From contig JAMCRS010000438.1 in NCBI GenBank assembly GCA_023380675.1, positions 58,832 through 122,831 of the forward strand: a DNA stretch of 64,000 nucleotides. The letters are read 5' to 3'. A program made the position numbers and the translations under genes. Numbering within the stretch: the stretch's first letter is position 1; each line of letters opens with the position of its first letter. Below are positions 39,889 to 47,887 of this stretch, in pieces. Under the pieces are notes generated by a model. That model saw only the letters and a program-made list of their open reading frames with translations. It was not told where the DNA came from and did no database searches. Origin of the DNA: Chloroflexota bacterium (GTDB lineage Bacteria > Chloroflexota > Anaerolineae > UBA4142).

Positions 39889-41022
39889 CTAGCGCAAGCC
39901 CTTTCTTGCTTTCCACCACACGAACAGGCCCAGTGCGGCCATGCTTGCCGCGGCCGCCGCTCCCACGGCATAAACGGCCGGGTTGACAGCCCCCACGACG
40001 GGAATGGAACTCGCGGCCGGCGCCGTCGGTTTGGGTGAACTGGACACGGCTTGAATGGGCACCGGAGTGCCCTGGAGCGCCGCCAAACCGCCGGGAGCAT
40101 TCAGGTCAATCAGATAGATGTCAAAGTTGCCGGAACGGGGAGAATGAAAGAGTACTCGCTTATTATCCGTGCTCCACGCCATGGGGCCTTGGACAGACAT
40201 CCGTCCTTGAAGCAGCGTTCGCTCCCCGGTTCTCAAGTCATAGGCCCATGCATCCGTCCATGCCTGGGATGGCACCACGTGCTCGGTGATAAACCCGAGA
40301 CGTCCATCCGCCAAGAACCAGGGAAAGTGATCATTTTCGTCCTTGGCGGCGACGATCTGATTCGGATCGCTGCCATCACTTCGCATCATCCAGATCGAAG
40401 TCTGGTCACCCCCCGAGTAGGCGAGAGATTGGTTATCCGGACTCCACGCGGCCGGATGGCAGGGGAAGGTGCACTGATTGTTCGCCGCGCTCGCCAGGTC
40501 CCATGTGAGCTCCTTCGCTCCGCTCCCATCTGCTCTCGCCGTCCACAAGTTGAGCATTTCGTTCTGAAAGTTGTAAAAGACGATCTGGCTCCCATCGCGA
40601 CTGGGCGCTGCAAAACTTGCCACGGCGCCCAGATGCGTCAGTTGTCTCAGTTTGCCATCGGCCGCGCCGACGGACCAAATTTCGCTATGCGTGCCGTCAG
40701 ACGAATCGAATAGAATGGCCTTGCCGTCAGGCATCCACTCCGGATGACGATCGTCGTTCGCTCCTTTCGTCAGCGGATGTTGGTCACTGCCGTCCGCGTT
40801 CATCAGGTAGATGTGGAAAGGCCCATCGCGGTTCGACTGAAACGCGATCTGCCGTCCATCCGGGCTCCACACCGGTCGCAGATCACTCGCAGGGTCCGTC
40901 GTGAGTTGAACGATGGCATCCGGCGTCTTGGAGATCACGCGCCCGCTCATCGCCGGCGATGACCATGCAAGGAGCGCCGCCGATAGAGACGCAGTCAGCA
41001 GCACCAATCGACGGGATTTCAT
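39889..41022 (-). CDS. TolB-like PD40 propeller with CX3CH motif and C-terminal membrane anchor
   Basis: 377 residues from the ATG at 41020-41022. Signal peptide (about 1-27), then a six-bladed propeller of PD40 repeats (LRPVWSPDGRQIAFQSNRDG and similar), then a Pro/Ala linker and a C-terminal membrane helix with a KARKGLR end. In the fourth blade NNQCTFPCHPAAWSPD carries Cys184, Cys188 and His189, a CX3CH motif also kept in the paralogue at 47888-48865. The two are about 60 percent identical by eye. It lies between the HMA-like lipoprotein and the ferredoxin gene in one operon. The motif could attach haem c in a non-standard way, bind a metal or form a disulfide. Confidence 0.8.
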   Translation of the reverse strand: MKSRRLVLLTASLSAALLAWSSPAMSGRVISKTPDAIVQLTTDPASDLRPVWSPDGRQIAFQSNRDGPFHIYLMNADGSDQHPLTKGANDDRHPEWMPDGKAILFDSSDGTHSEIWSVGAADGKLRQLTHLGAVASFAAPSRDGSQIVFYNFQNEMLNLWTARADGSGAKELTWDLASAANNQCTFPCHPAAWSPDNQSLAYSGGDQTSIWMMRSDGSDPNQIVAAKDENDHFPWFLADGRLGFITEHVVPSQAWTDAWAYDLRTGERTLLQGRMSVQGPMAWSTDNKRVLFHSPRSGNFDIYLIDLNAPGGLAALQGTPVPIQAVSSSPKPTAPAASSIPVVGAVNPAVYAVGAAAAASMAALGLFVWWKARKGLR

Positions 41023-41056
41023 GACACACTTCAAGGTTCTCTTTTGGCCGCATCGT

Positions 41057-41641
41057 TTATTCTGGCTTGACGGGATATCCCTGCTGCGCAAAGGCTTGCA
41101 TAATCTGCTGGACTGTTATCAATCCGGCATCGTAGGTGACGACGGCGGAAGTCTGACTGGAGGAGCATTCGATGATGCCCGGCACCTGTTTCATGGCGGC
41201 GTCCAATGGATCGGCGAGTTCAATCGTCGTCAAGGCCGGATCAAATTCGAATTTCGCTTGACTCTGCTTGCCCGTCGCTACGCCGGGAGCCGTGGGGACG
41301 GCGGGAGCACTTGGGGTCGCCGTCGCTTGAGCGGTGGCGGCCGCTTTGGTAGGGGCGGCGCCGGTGGGCGCCGGCGTCGGAGTGTTGGTCGGCACGAGCG
41401 TCGGTCCGCTGACAATTAACGCGGGGACCGCAGTCTGCCAGACAAGCGCAGCCCGGGTGGGGATGGGAGGAAAGGTCGGCTGGGGAGGCAAAGACAGCGG
41501 ACCCTTGCTAACGCTCGGCGCCGCGACATTGGCCTGGTTCGCCGGCGCCGTGGGCGTGGGCGCGACCGCCGTCGAAGCGCAACCGAGCAAGAGCACAGCA
41601 CACGCAACCAATACGGCGACGAAGAGCACGCGGTGAGTCAC
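41057..41641 (-). CDS. Lipoprotein with HMA-like domain lacking CXXC
   Basis: 194 residues. Lipobox AVLLLGC (Cys about 21), a long Pro/Thr/Ala linker (about 25-125), then a C-terminal domain of about 65 residues: KFEFDPALTTIELADPLDAA, MKQVPGIIECSSSQTSAVVT and YDAGLITVQQIMQAFAQQGY. The beta-alpha-beta-beta-alpha-beta pattern and the closing alpha helix with a QQGYPV end are those of heavy-metal-associated (HMA) domains, but the metal-binding CXXC is gone; one Cys remains (IIECSSS). It may bind haem or a protein partner instead. It is the first gene of the accessory operon of the molybdenum enzyme. Confidence 0.65.
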   Translation of the reverse strand: MTHRVLFVAVLVACAVLLLGCASTAVAPTPTAPANQANVAAPSVSKGPLSLPPQPTFPPIPTRAALVWQTAVPALIVSGPTLVPTNTPTPAPTGAAPTKAAATAQATATPSAPAVPTAPGVATGKQSQAKFEFDPALTTIELADPLDAAMKQVPGIIECSSSQTSAVVTYDAGLITVQQIMQAFAQQGYPVKPE

Positions 41642-41849
41642 AATTTCCTCCTACGGGATGGAATACAAGCGCGTCACGACAACTCGCCTGAAAGGGAAAG
41701 ATTGACTTTTAGAGACTGGGCCATATAATCAGTCGCACTCTCAATCCGTTGACCTCCGTGCTCATGGTCCCCGAGATCGCGGCCCGAAAAGGGTGATGAC
41801 TGAAGCGTTTCTCTCGGCGAGGGCATGAAGGTGGTGAAAGGTGGTAAGG

Positions 41850-42668
41850 ATGGACGACAATCGGTTGATGGAGACCGCCGCCCGCGCCGCCCGTGAAGCG
41901 GGAAAACTAGCCTTTGCGCGTCTGGGTAATCCCGGTTACCAAAAGTGGAAAGGTCACAACGACCTGCAGGTCGGCGCCGCGCTAGAGGTCCAACGGCGCG
42001 TGGTCGACATCCTTCGCGCCGAGTTTGCCGATCACGCTTTTATGGTGGAGGAGAGTGACGAGCAACCCCCTGTCGACGCGCAGAACCTCTGGATCGTCGA
42101 TCCGATCGACGGCAGTCTGAACTTTTACCAGGGCATCCCCTTTTTCTCGATCAGCATTGCATTTCGCGAAGAGGGACGCTACAAGCTCGGCGTGGTGTAC
42201 GACCCTTGCCGGGACGAGCTTTTCCAGGCGCTGCGCGGGAGCGGCGCCAAGCTCAACGGAAAGACGATCCACGTGGATCAGGTTTCCGAAGGGATGGAAG
42301 CCTTCCAGCGCGCTTTTGTCGCCGCCGACTGGCCGAGCGATTTTGAACGGGTCAAGGAAACGCTGAACATTGCCGCGCTCATGGCCCCCCTGACCACCAG
42401 CCTGAGCTTCCTGGGTTCGCCGGCGCTGGCTCTCTGCTACATCGCCGCCGGTCGCCTGCACGGCTACTACCACCTGCAACTGAATTTGTGGGATTTCGCC
42501 GCCGCCCACGTCATTCTATCCGAGGGCGGGGGAATTCTGACCGATGCCGAAGGCGGCTCGTGGCTGTATTCCGACGGCGGTTATATCGCCTCGAACAACA
42601 TTATCCACGGCAAGCTGTTGACCTGCGTCAAGGCCGTGCTGGACATGCGCCGCCCGGCAGGAGCCTAG
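41850..42668 (+). CDS. Inositol monophosphatase family protein
   Basis: 272 residues from the ATG at 41850 (AAAGGTGG upstream). The metal-binding motif LWIVDPIDGSLNFYQGIPFF is complete. FMVEESDEQ carries the first acidic ligands, and LNLWDFAAAHVILSEGGG is the second signature with Ala in place of the usual Gly of WDxAAG. The family hydrolyses inositol phosphates, fructose 1,6-bisphosphate, PAP or histidinol phosphate; which one cannot be told. It is a single plus-strand gene placed between two minus-strand units and may be unrelated to them. Confidence 0.9.
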   Translation: MDDNRLMETAARAAREAGKLAFARLGNPGYQKWKGHNDLQVGAALEVQRRVVDILRAEFADHAFMVEESDEQPPVDAQNLWIVDPIDGSLNFYQGIPFFSISIAFREEGRYKLGVVYDPCRDELFQALRGSGAKLNGKTIHVDQVSEGMEAFQRAFVAADWPSDFERVKETLNIAALMAPLTTSLSFLGSPALALCYIAAGRLHGYYHLQLNLWDFAAAHVILSEGGGILTDAEGGSWLYSDGGYIASNNIIHGKLLTCVKAVLDMRRPAGA

Positions 42669-42788
42669 TCCCGTAGTCTGGTGGTCTAGTTCGTGCCGGA
42701 AAATGCCCCGCCGCCCCACCCCCTTCTCCGGCGACACCCGGCACGCGAGCTTCCGCTGCAGATCCAGTCCCCGGGTGGTCGCTCACAT

Positions 42789-42813
42789 CCCCTCCCCGCT
42801 TTGCGGGGAGGGG
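42789..42813. repeat. CCCCTCCCC palindromic repeat
   Basis: CCCCTCCCCGC (42789-42799), loop TTT, exact complement (42803-42813), then AGTAGTTTT. It resembles the hairpin inserted in the kinase gene. It lies between convergent genes and may double as a terminator for the inositol-phosphatase transcript. Confidence 0.75.
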
Positions 42814-42921
42814 AGTAGTTTTGGCTCTTGGGAGTGGCGGACAGTGAACTTGCCGACACGAATGGTCGCGTGGTCGAAAGAGCGCGTGACTGTTCGACCA
42901 GCAGACTATCCGACGATCGGA

Positions 42922-43914
42922 CTAGCTGAGCATGCTCAAGACCGTTTTTTCGATTAACGCCGTGGCGACGTCGACTTTGTAGGCGTTGGCGCTCATCGGC
43001 CGGGCGACGGTCTTGATCGCGGCCGCTGCCGCTTTGATATTGTCCTTGATGTTCTTGCCCGCGAGCGCCTGCTCCACGACCTTGGCGCGGTAGGGGACCG
43101 GCGACACACCGCCGAGAACGATCCGCCCGTCTTTCCACACGCCATTGTCCTGGGTGATCACCGCGGCGACGCTCACAAGCGCAAAGTCATAGACCTGGCG
43201 GAACTTTAATTTTGCCCACGCGGTCTTGGTATTGGCCGCGAGCGCCGGAATCGTGACATTGACGAGCAACTCGTCCGACTTGAGCACATTCTCGCGGAGC
43301 ACATCCTCACGGGGACCGCTGAAGAAATTGTCGAACGCCACGGTGCGCGTACCCCCGCTCCCGGCGACGGTCGCCGAGGCGTTCAAGGCGAGCAGAGCGG
43401 TCGCCGAGTCCGATGGATGGACAATGTAGCACAACTCACCGCCGACAATGGCATGGTAGCGATTGTCCCCCGTCACCGCGAAGCAAAAGTCGCCCCCCTT
43501 TTTGTAACAGTCGAAATTCTCTCCCCGAAAGTACCAGCAGCGCGGGCGCTGGTTGAGATTTCCTCCCAGGGTACCCAAGTTGCGGATCTCGGGCGAGGCG
43601 ATGGTCGAGAGCGCTTGCGCCAAGACCGACCAGTTCTTGGCGATATCGTTCGACTCGGCAATGGAGCTGAGCGTGGTCGCCGCGCCGATCGTCGCGCGGC
43701 CGCTCGCGATATTGACGCCCACCATCTCCGGGATCGCGGTGACGTCGATCAGCTTGTCCGGAAGCGCCATGCCCTTGCCCTGAACCCAATCTTTCATGAT
43801 ACCGGAGACGAGGTCCGTGCCGCCCGCCACCACCTTGGCCGTGGGCCCATACTTGCTCAGCATCCCGACGGCATCCTGGACGGTGGCCGCGTCGTATAAT
43901 TCAAAGGATTTCAT
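42922..43914 (-). CDS. FAD/4Fe-4S subunit of periplasmic molybdenum hydroxylase (PaoB-like)
   Basis: 330 residues. VVAGGTDLVSGIMKDW and LGTLGGNLNQRPRCWYFRG bind FAD as in xanthine-dehydrogenase-family middle subunits. Between the FAD motifs four cysteines (C126, C136, C144 and C162, in RCWYFRGENFDC, GGDFC and GGELCYIVHPSDS) match the additional 4Fe-4S insert of PaoB and 4-hydroxybenzoyl-CoA reductase, absent from ordinary xanthine dehydrogenases. It should relay electrons from the 2Fe-2S subunit. The gene follows the large-subunit gene by 11 bases. Confidence 0.88.
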   Translation of the reverse strand: MKSFELYDAATVQDAVGMLSKYGPTAKVVAGGTDLVSGIMKDWVQGKGMALPDKLIDVTAIPEMVGVNIASGRATIGAATTLSSIAESNDIAKNWSVLAQALSTIASPEIRNLGTLGGNLNQRPRCWYFRGENFDCYKKGGDFCFAVTGDNRYHAIVGGELCYIVHPSDSATALLALNASATVAGSGGTRTVAFDNFFSGPREDVLRENVLKSDELLVNVTIPALAANTKTAWAKLKFRQVYDFALVSVAAVITQDNGVWKDGRIVLGGVSPVPYRAKVVEQALAGKNIKDNIKAAAAAIKTVARPMSANAYKVDVATALIEKTVLSMLS

Positions 43915-43925
43915 GTCAGCTCCTC

Positions 43926-46418
43926 CTAGGCGGCCTTGAGCGCGGCCAACACCTTTTCGCGGGTGATTGGTAGGGAATCGATCCGCACGCCGATGGCGTT
44001 GAAAACCGCATTGGCAATCGTCGCGCCCGGCGGATTGATCGGCGGCTCGCCGATGCCGTGAGCGCCATAGACTCCATACGCGCGGGCATGCTCTACAAGC
44101 ACGATGTCGATCCTGGGGGGCGCGTCTTTGATAGACATGGCCTTATAGTCGAGAATGTTGGCGTTCAGAGGCAAGCCGGTCGCGTTGTCGATCAACAACT
44201 CTTCGTTCAGCGCGGCGCTCAGCCCCATCGTGGAGCCGCCTTCGATCTGCTGCTCGAGCGCAAGCGGATTCAGTGCTTTGCCCACATCGTGGGCGGCGAC
44301 ATACTTGATTACTTGGACGGCGCCAGTACTGGTATCCACCTCCACTTCGGCGGCGTGGGTCGCAAAGGCAGTGCGCTCCCAGGTGGGGTCTTGCTGATGC
44401 ACACCGCGTCCGATAATCTGGCCGCTGCTGGACTGGACAACCTGCGCGACCGGAATCTTTTTGCTCGGGTCCGCCTTCATGACGACATTGCCGCCGACGA
44501 CGTCCAGGTCTTCCGACTTGACGGTAATGTTCTGCGGCGGGCTCGCCCGCTTGGCATTGTCCATGAACTTTTTGGCGCCCCATTCCAAGAGTTGCCGCTT
44601 GGCATCCATCGCGGCTTCGTACATTCCCCACCCGCCCGTGTTGGTCTGGATACTGCCAAAACTCCCGTTCGTATCGCTGACGAAATCGGTGTCCACCTCC
44701 GGCGAAATACTGGCCCTCTCAAGGGGGATGCCCAGTGTCTCGGCGGCAATCATGGTCATGAGAGTGCGCTGACCGGGGCCGATCTCGTTGCTTCCGGAGA
44801 CTACCTGGAAATTGCCATCGCTGGTGACGATGACGACGCCGGTCGCGTTTGGAGAGCCGCCCCCATGGCTGCAGGCGACGTTGGCCATGCCGATGCCGTG
44901 GAAAACGCCCGGGGAGACCTCTTTAGCTTTCGGCGCATGCCATTTGTTCTTCCAGTCAATCACCTTGGCAGCCTCATTCATGCAGGTGACGATGCCGGGG
45001 TTGCTGAAGGGCTTTTTAGTGTCGGGGTTACCGTCGAGATTGATGTTCTTGAGGCGGAACTCCAGAGGATCCATCTTGATGGCATAGGCCGCCTTGTCCA
45101 TCAAGGTCTCGAGCGCCATGGTACCATTCGGATGGCTGACGCAGCGATACGCCGCCGCTTTGTAGCTGTTCGTAAAGACGTCGACGCCTTCGAGGCGCAG
45201 GTTAGGAATCTTGTACAGCACCTGCAATGGGAACCAGGCGCCGGAAGCCGCAGCGCCACGCACTGCGCCGACGTTGGAAATCACCTTGAACTGACCGGCG
45301 ACGACGGTTCCATCGCGGTTCACACCCAACTTGGTCTCATTGCGGTTCTGAGGGCGATGCCCGCGCGTGATAAAGTCCTCGGCGCGAGTGGCCTGGGAGC
45401 GGACCGGGCGGCCGGTCATCTTGGACAGAATCGCGGCGTGGATCTCCTGCAGGTCCGCACCGGTGCGATAACCATAGCCGGAGCCCATGTAGCCGTTCTG
45501 GATGACGCGCACCTTGTTTTGCGGCAAATTCAGCGCTTGCGCCAACCCGCTGCGCGCGCCGTGGGCATACTGAGTGGTATAGTGCATGACGAGCCGGTCA
45601 TTATCCCACCAGCAGATACTGGTAGTCATCTCGAGCGGCATCTGGAACTCGACGGAGCGGCTGCTGACGTTGTCTACAGTCACCTGGGCTTGGGCCATGC
45701 CGCCGTCCGGATCGCCTCGCACGAGCGGTTTTTCGATATTGACGGTCGTGCCATCCAGTTGATTGTCCCATTGCTTGGGGGTACTCGCCTTCATCCCTTC
45801 GAGAAAATCAAAGACCCCGGGCAAGATGTCGTATTGCACGTCAATCAGGTGAATGGCTTCATCCGCGATATGTTCCGACTCGGCCGCGACCGCCACGATG
45901 GGCGCGCCTACCTCAAAGACCTCTTCGTTAAAGAGGTAGCGATTGGGCGGGCCACTCCCCATTTTATAATCCTGGTACTCCTTCGGCAGGTTCCCGCGGT
46001 GCAGAAAAGCGACGACGCCCTGGAGTTTCTCCGCTTTGCTCGTATCGATGCTCTTGACTTTGGCGTGCGGATGAGGACTGCGCAGCGTCTTCATATGGAG
46101 CATGCCGGGCACGTTCATGTTCTCCACATACTTGCCCAGCCCGGTGACGATGCCCAATCCATTCACGCGGGGGACGCGCGTGCCGATCGTCGTGTACGCC
46201 GCGGTCGCCGGAGCCGCCTGAGGCGCGCGCAATCCTCCAGACCCGTTGGAACCGGCCAGGCCGTGCTTGGCAGCAAACGGTGCGACGAGCTCCGGACTCT
46301 CGGCGACCAGTTCATGCCACTGGGGGGACTGGGTCAGTTCAGTCCATTGTTCGGGCGTCAGCTGCGCCGCATAGCTTTCATCTTTGATCGCGCGCAGCAC
46401 GTCAACTTGTTTTGCCAT
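43926..46418 (-). CDS. Molybdenum-binding large subunit, xanthine dehydrogenase family (PaoC-like)
   Basis: 830 residues. After about 65 residues of unusual N-terminal helix and linker, the family signatures appear: RVNGLGIVTGLGKYVEN, MKTLRSPHPHAKVKSIDTSK, then ARSGLAQALNLPQNKVRVIQ with GYMGSGYGYRTG (the usual GGFGGK loop is replaced), and near the C-terminus GAHGIGEPPINPPGATIANA with the catalytic Glu of GxGE. It should hydroxylate aldehydes, purines or N-heterocycles at the molybdenum site. The substrate is open. The protein itself has no Tat signal; it would be exported together with its 2Fe-2S partner. Confidence 0.92.
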   Translation of the reverse strand: MAKQVDVLRAIKDESYAAQLTPEQWTELTQSPQWHELVAESPELVAPFAAKHGLAGSNGSGGLRAPQAAPATAAYTTIGTRVPRVNGLGIVTGLGKYVENMNVPGMLHMKTLRSPHPHAKVKSIDTSKAEKLQGVVAFLHRGNLPKEYQDYKMGSGPPNRYLFNEEVFEVGAPIVAVAAESEHIADEAIHLIDVQYDILPGVFDFLEGMKASTPKQWDNQLDGTTVNIEKPLVRGDPDGGMAQAQVTVDNVSSRSVEFQMPLEMTTSICWWDNDRLVMHYTTQYAHGARSGLAQALNLPQNKVRVIQNGYMGSGYGYRTGADLQEIHAAILSKMTGRPVRSQATRAEDFITRGHRPQNRNETKLGVNRDGTVVAGQFKVISNVGAVRGAAASGAWFPLQVLYKIPNLRLEGVDVFTNSYKAAAYRCVSHPNGTMALETLMDKAAYAIKMDPLEFRLKNINLDGNPDTKKPFSNPGIVTCMNEAAKVIDWKNKWHAPKAKEVSPGVFHGIGMANVACSHGGGSPNATGVVIVTSDGNFQVVSGSNEIGPGQRTLMTMIAAETLGIPLERASISPEVDTDFVSDTNGSFGSIQTNTGGWGMYEAAMDAKRQLLEWGAKKFMDNAKRASPPQNITVKSEDLDVVGGNVVMKADPSKKIPVAQVVQSSSGQIIGRGVHQQDPTWERTAFATHAAEVEVDTSTGAVQVIKYVAAHDVGKALNPLALEQQIEGGSTMGLSAALNEELLIDNATGLPLNANILDYKAMSIKDAPPRIDIVLVEHARAYGVYGAHGIGEPPINPPGATIANAVFNAIGVRIDSLPITREKVLAALKAA

Positions 46419-46432
46419 CTTGTGCCCTCCCT

Positions 46433-47185
46433 CTACGCCTTCGCCTTGCGCATATCGTCGGCAGCGCGAAAGACGGATTGGCGGATCTTGGGGTACTCGG
46501 AGCAGCGGCAGATGTTGCCGGAGAGCGCTTCGGCCACTTCATCTTCGGTGGGCGTGGGATTGCGAGTGAGAAGCGAGTAGGTGGACATGATGAGCCCGCG
46601 CGTACACAGCCCACACTGCACACCCCCCTCTTGCCAAAAGGCTCGCTGGATGGGATGGAGGTCTTCCACTCGATTTCCCTTACCCAACGCTTCGACGGTC
46701 ATGATCTTTTGCCCCCTGCCCAGTCGCGCCGCCAAAACGGCGCAGCTGTTCACCGGGCGCCCGTCGACGATCACCGTACATGCGCCGCATTGCGCGCGGT
46801 CGCAGCCGAGATTGGCGCCCGACATGCCCAGGTCGTACGTCATCACTTCCCACAGACTCTGGCGCACGTCCGTCACGACCTCATAGTCCTTGTTGTTGAT
46901 GTTCAGCGTGACACGGCGCATGCTTGGAGGCAAGCTGGAGGCCACCTGCGCCGTTTGAGGTGCGGCGTTCGTTTGCGGCGCCGCGGGCGGGGCGGCGGGC
47001 GCGGGCGGCCGGATAATGGCCAGCACCCCGGCCGCGCCCGCGGCGCCGACTACGAGACCGCCGCCGGCGCCGACGAGGAATTGCCGCCGCGAGACTTTGA
47101 GCTGTGCTTCGGACGGTTCCTGTTCTGACGACTCTTCCGCGGGGTCGTCACGGACAGGCTCTTGACGAGCATCTTCATCGGCCAT
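46433..47185 (-). CDS. Tat-exported 2Fe-2S subunit of molybdenum hydroxylase (PaoA-like)
   Basis: 250 residues from the ATG at 47183-47185, preceded by GGAG. An acidic N-terminal stretch (about 1-28) precedes a twin-arginine signal SRRQFLVGAGGGLVVGAAGA (32-51). Then come the plant-type 2Fe-2S motif GANLGCDRAQCGACTVIVDG and the C-terminal four-helix 2Fe-2S motif CGLCTRGLIMSTYSLLTRN with GNICRCSEYPKI. This is the PaoA/YagT arrangement, which carries the whole heterotrimer to the periplasm. First gene of the three-gene unit. Confidence 0.92.
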   Translation of the reverse strand: MADEDARQEPVRDDPAEESSEQEPSEAQLKVSRRQFLVGAGGGLVVGAAGAAGVLAIIRPPAPAAPPAAPQTNAAPQTAQVASSLPPSMRRVTLNINNKDYEVVTDVRQSLWEVMTYDLGMSGANLGCDRAQCGACTVIVDGRPVNSCAVLAARLGRGQKIMTVEALGKGNRVEDLHPIQRAFWQEGGVQCGLCTRGLIMSTYSLLTRNPTPTEDEVAEALSGNICRCSEYPKIRQSVFRAADDMRKAKA

Positions 47186-47320
47186 CAGTGAATCTCCTCG
47201 AAGCGGGTGGCAAGCGGCTCGGACACGCCCAAGCGCCTCGCGCGCGAGCACCTGCTCCTCCAAAAGAATTGGGATATGCAATCAAAGACAAGGCATGGAG
47301 GCGCACGCATTGGCAATGGT
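47186..47320. other. Spacer upstream of the molybdenum hydroxylase genes
   Basis: The promoter of the hydroxylase unit should lie here or in the preceding small gene. I see no near-consensus promoter, so the unit may depend on an activator such as the NarL-type regulator encoded at 48875. Confidence 0.35.
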
Positions 47321-47578
47321 TCATCCTCCTTTCCCAGACCCGGAACCGGAAGCGTCGAGATGGTCGTGGCCGATACTTGCAGAGCGCAGGGATCGGCGCG
47401 GTTCACACGGGTCGTCGACAGAGACTGACTCTTGAGAGGAAATTACGTCGGCCACGGCAGCCTTGCATTCGTTCAAGGCTTGCCATAACTCGGCCAGCTC
47501 TCCTGTGTGCAACTTTTCATAAGCTTTCAGTTGTTGCTCCACCTTCAGGAGGCGGCAGGCGAGATCATGAGTTTTCAT
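47321..47578 (-). CDS. Small coiled-coil protein, unknown
   Basis: 85 residues. The first 45 are helical with heptad leucines (LLKVEQQLKAYEKLHTGELA, ELWQALNECKAAV), the remainder is Ser/Gly-rich and charged. GGCGGTGATA before the ATG at 47576-47578 is a modest ribosome-binding site. It lies upstream of, and in line with, the 2Fe-2S subunit gene. I recognise no family and the gene call is uncertain. Confidence 0.45.
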   Translation of the reverse strand: MKTHDLACRLLKVEQQLKAYEKLHTGELAELWQALNECKAAVADVISSQESVSVDDPCEPRRSLRSASIGHDHLDASGSGSGKGG

Positions 47579-47664
47579 GGATTATCACCGCCTGTTCTTT
47601 CGAGAACTCACCGCAGAGCATGGAACTAGCAGTGCATACCATTCTAAGGCAAGGAGGGGCAGAA

Positions 47665-47733
47665 ATGAAGAACCAGCGGGGCCAAATCTTGACACGAACG
47701 TGCCAGTGGGAAGAAAAGTTCGGACGAGAGTGA
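47665..47733 (+). CDS. Possible 22-residue leader peptide or TadE-like remnant
   Basis: ATG at 47665 with a strong AAGGAGGGG site. The peptide is MKNQRGQILTRTCQWEEKFG followed by RE. The MKNQRGQ beginning resembles the start of TadE-like pilus proteins, but nothing else does. It lies about 85 bases before the attenuator-like structure at 47818-47868 and may be its leader peptide. Confidence 0.35.
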   Translation: MKNQRGQILTRTCQWEEKFGRE

Positions 47734-47817
47734 AACCGGTGAGGAATCGTTTTTTGACCCGCAGGGGGTAGACTATTGGGGGGGAAAGGCCGCGGGAGTC
47801 CTTTTGCCCAAACATCA

Positions 47818-47868
47818 TGAAGGCCGTGCAAGCCTTCTGACCCTTTGAGGTCGGAAGGCTTTTTATTT
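47818..47868 (+). promoter_or_regulatory. Attenuator-like alternating hairpins before CX3CH propeller gene
   Basis: AGCCTTC (47831-47837) can pair with GAAGGCT (47854-47860) to form a terminator (with GACC/GGTC in the upper stem) followed by TTTTATTT, or with GAAGGC (47819-47824) upstream to form a competing stem. The AGGAGGT of the propeller gene (47877-47883) follows. Two mutually exclusive stems ahead of a gene are the layout of transcription attenuation. Confidence 0.55.
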
Positions 47869-47887
47869 GCTCGCACAGGAGGTCAAG

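Noticed and set aside
44058..46580. An 840-codon open frame antisense to the molybdenum subunit gene
   Set aside because: It mirrors the coding strand of a clear hydroxylase gene. Long antisense frames are expected at this GC content, and its translation has the His/Arg/Asp-rich look of a shadow.
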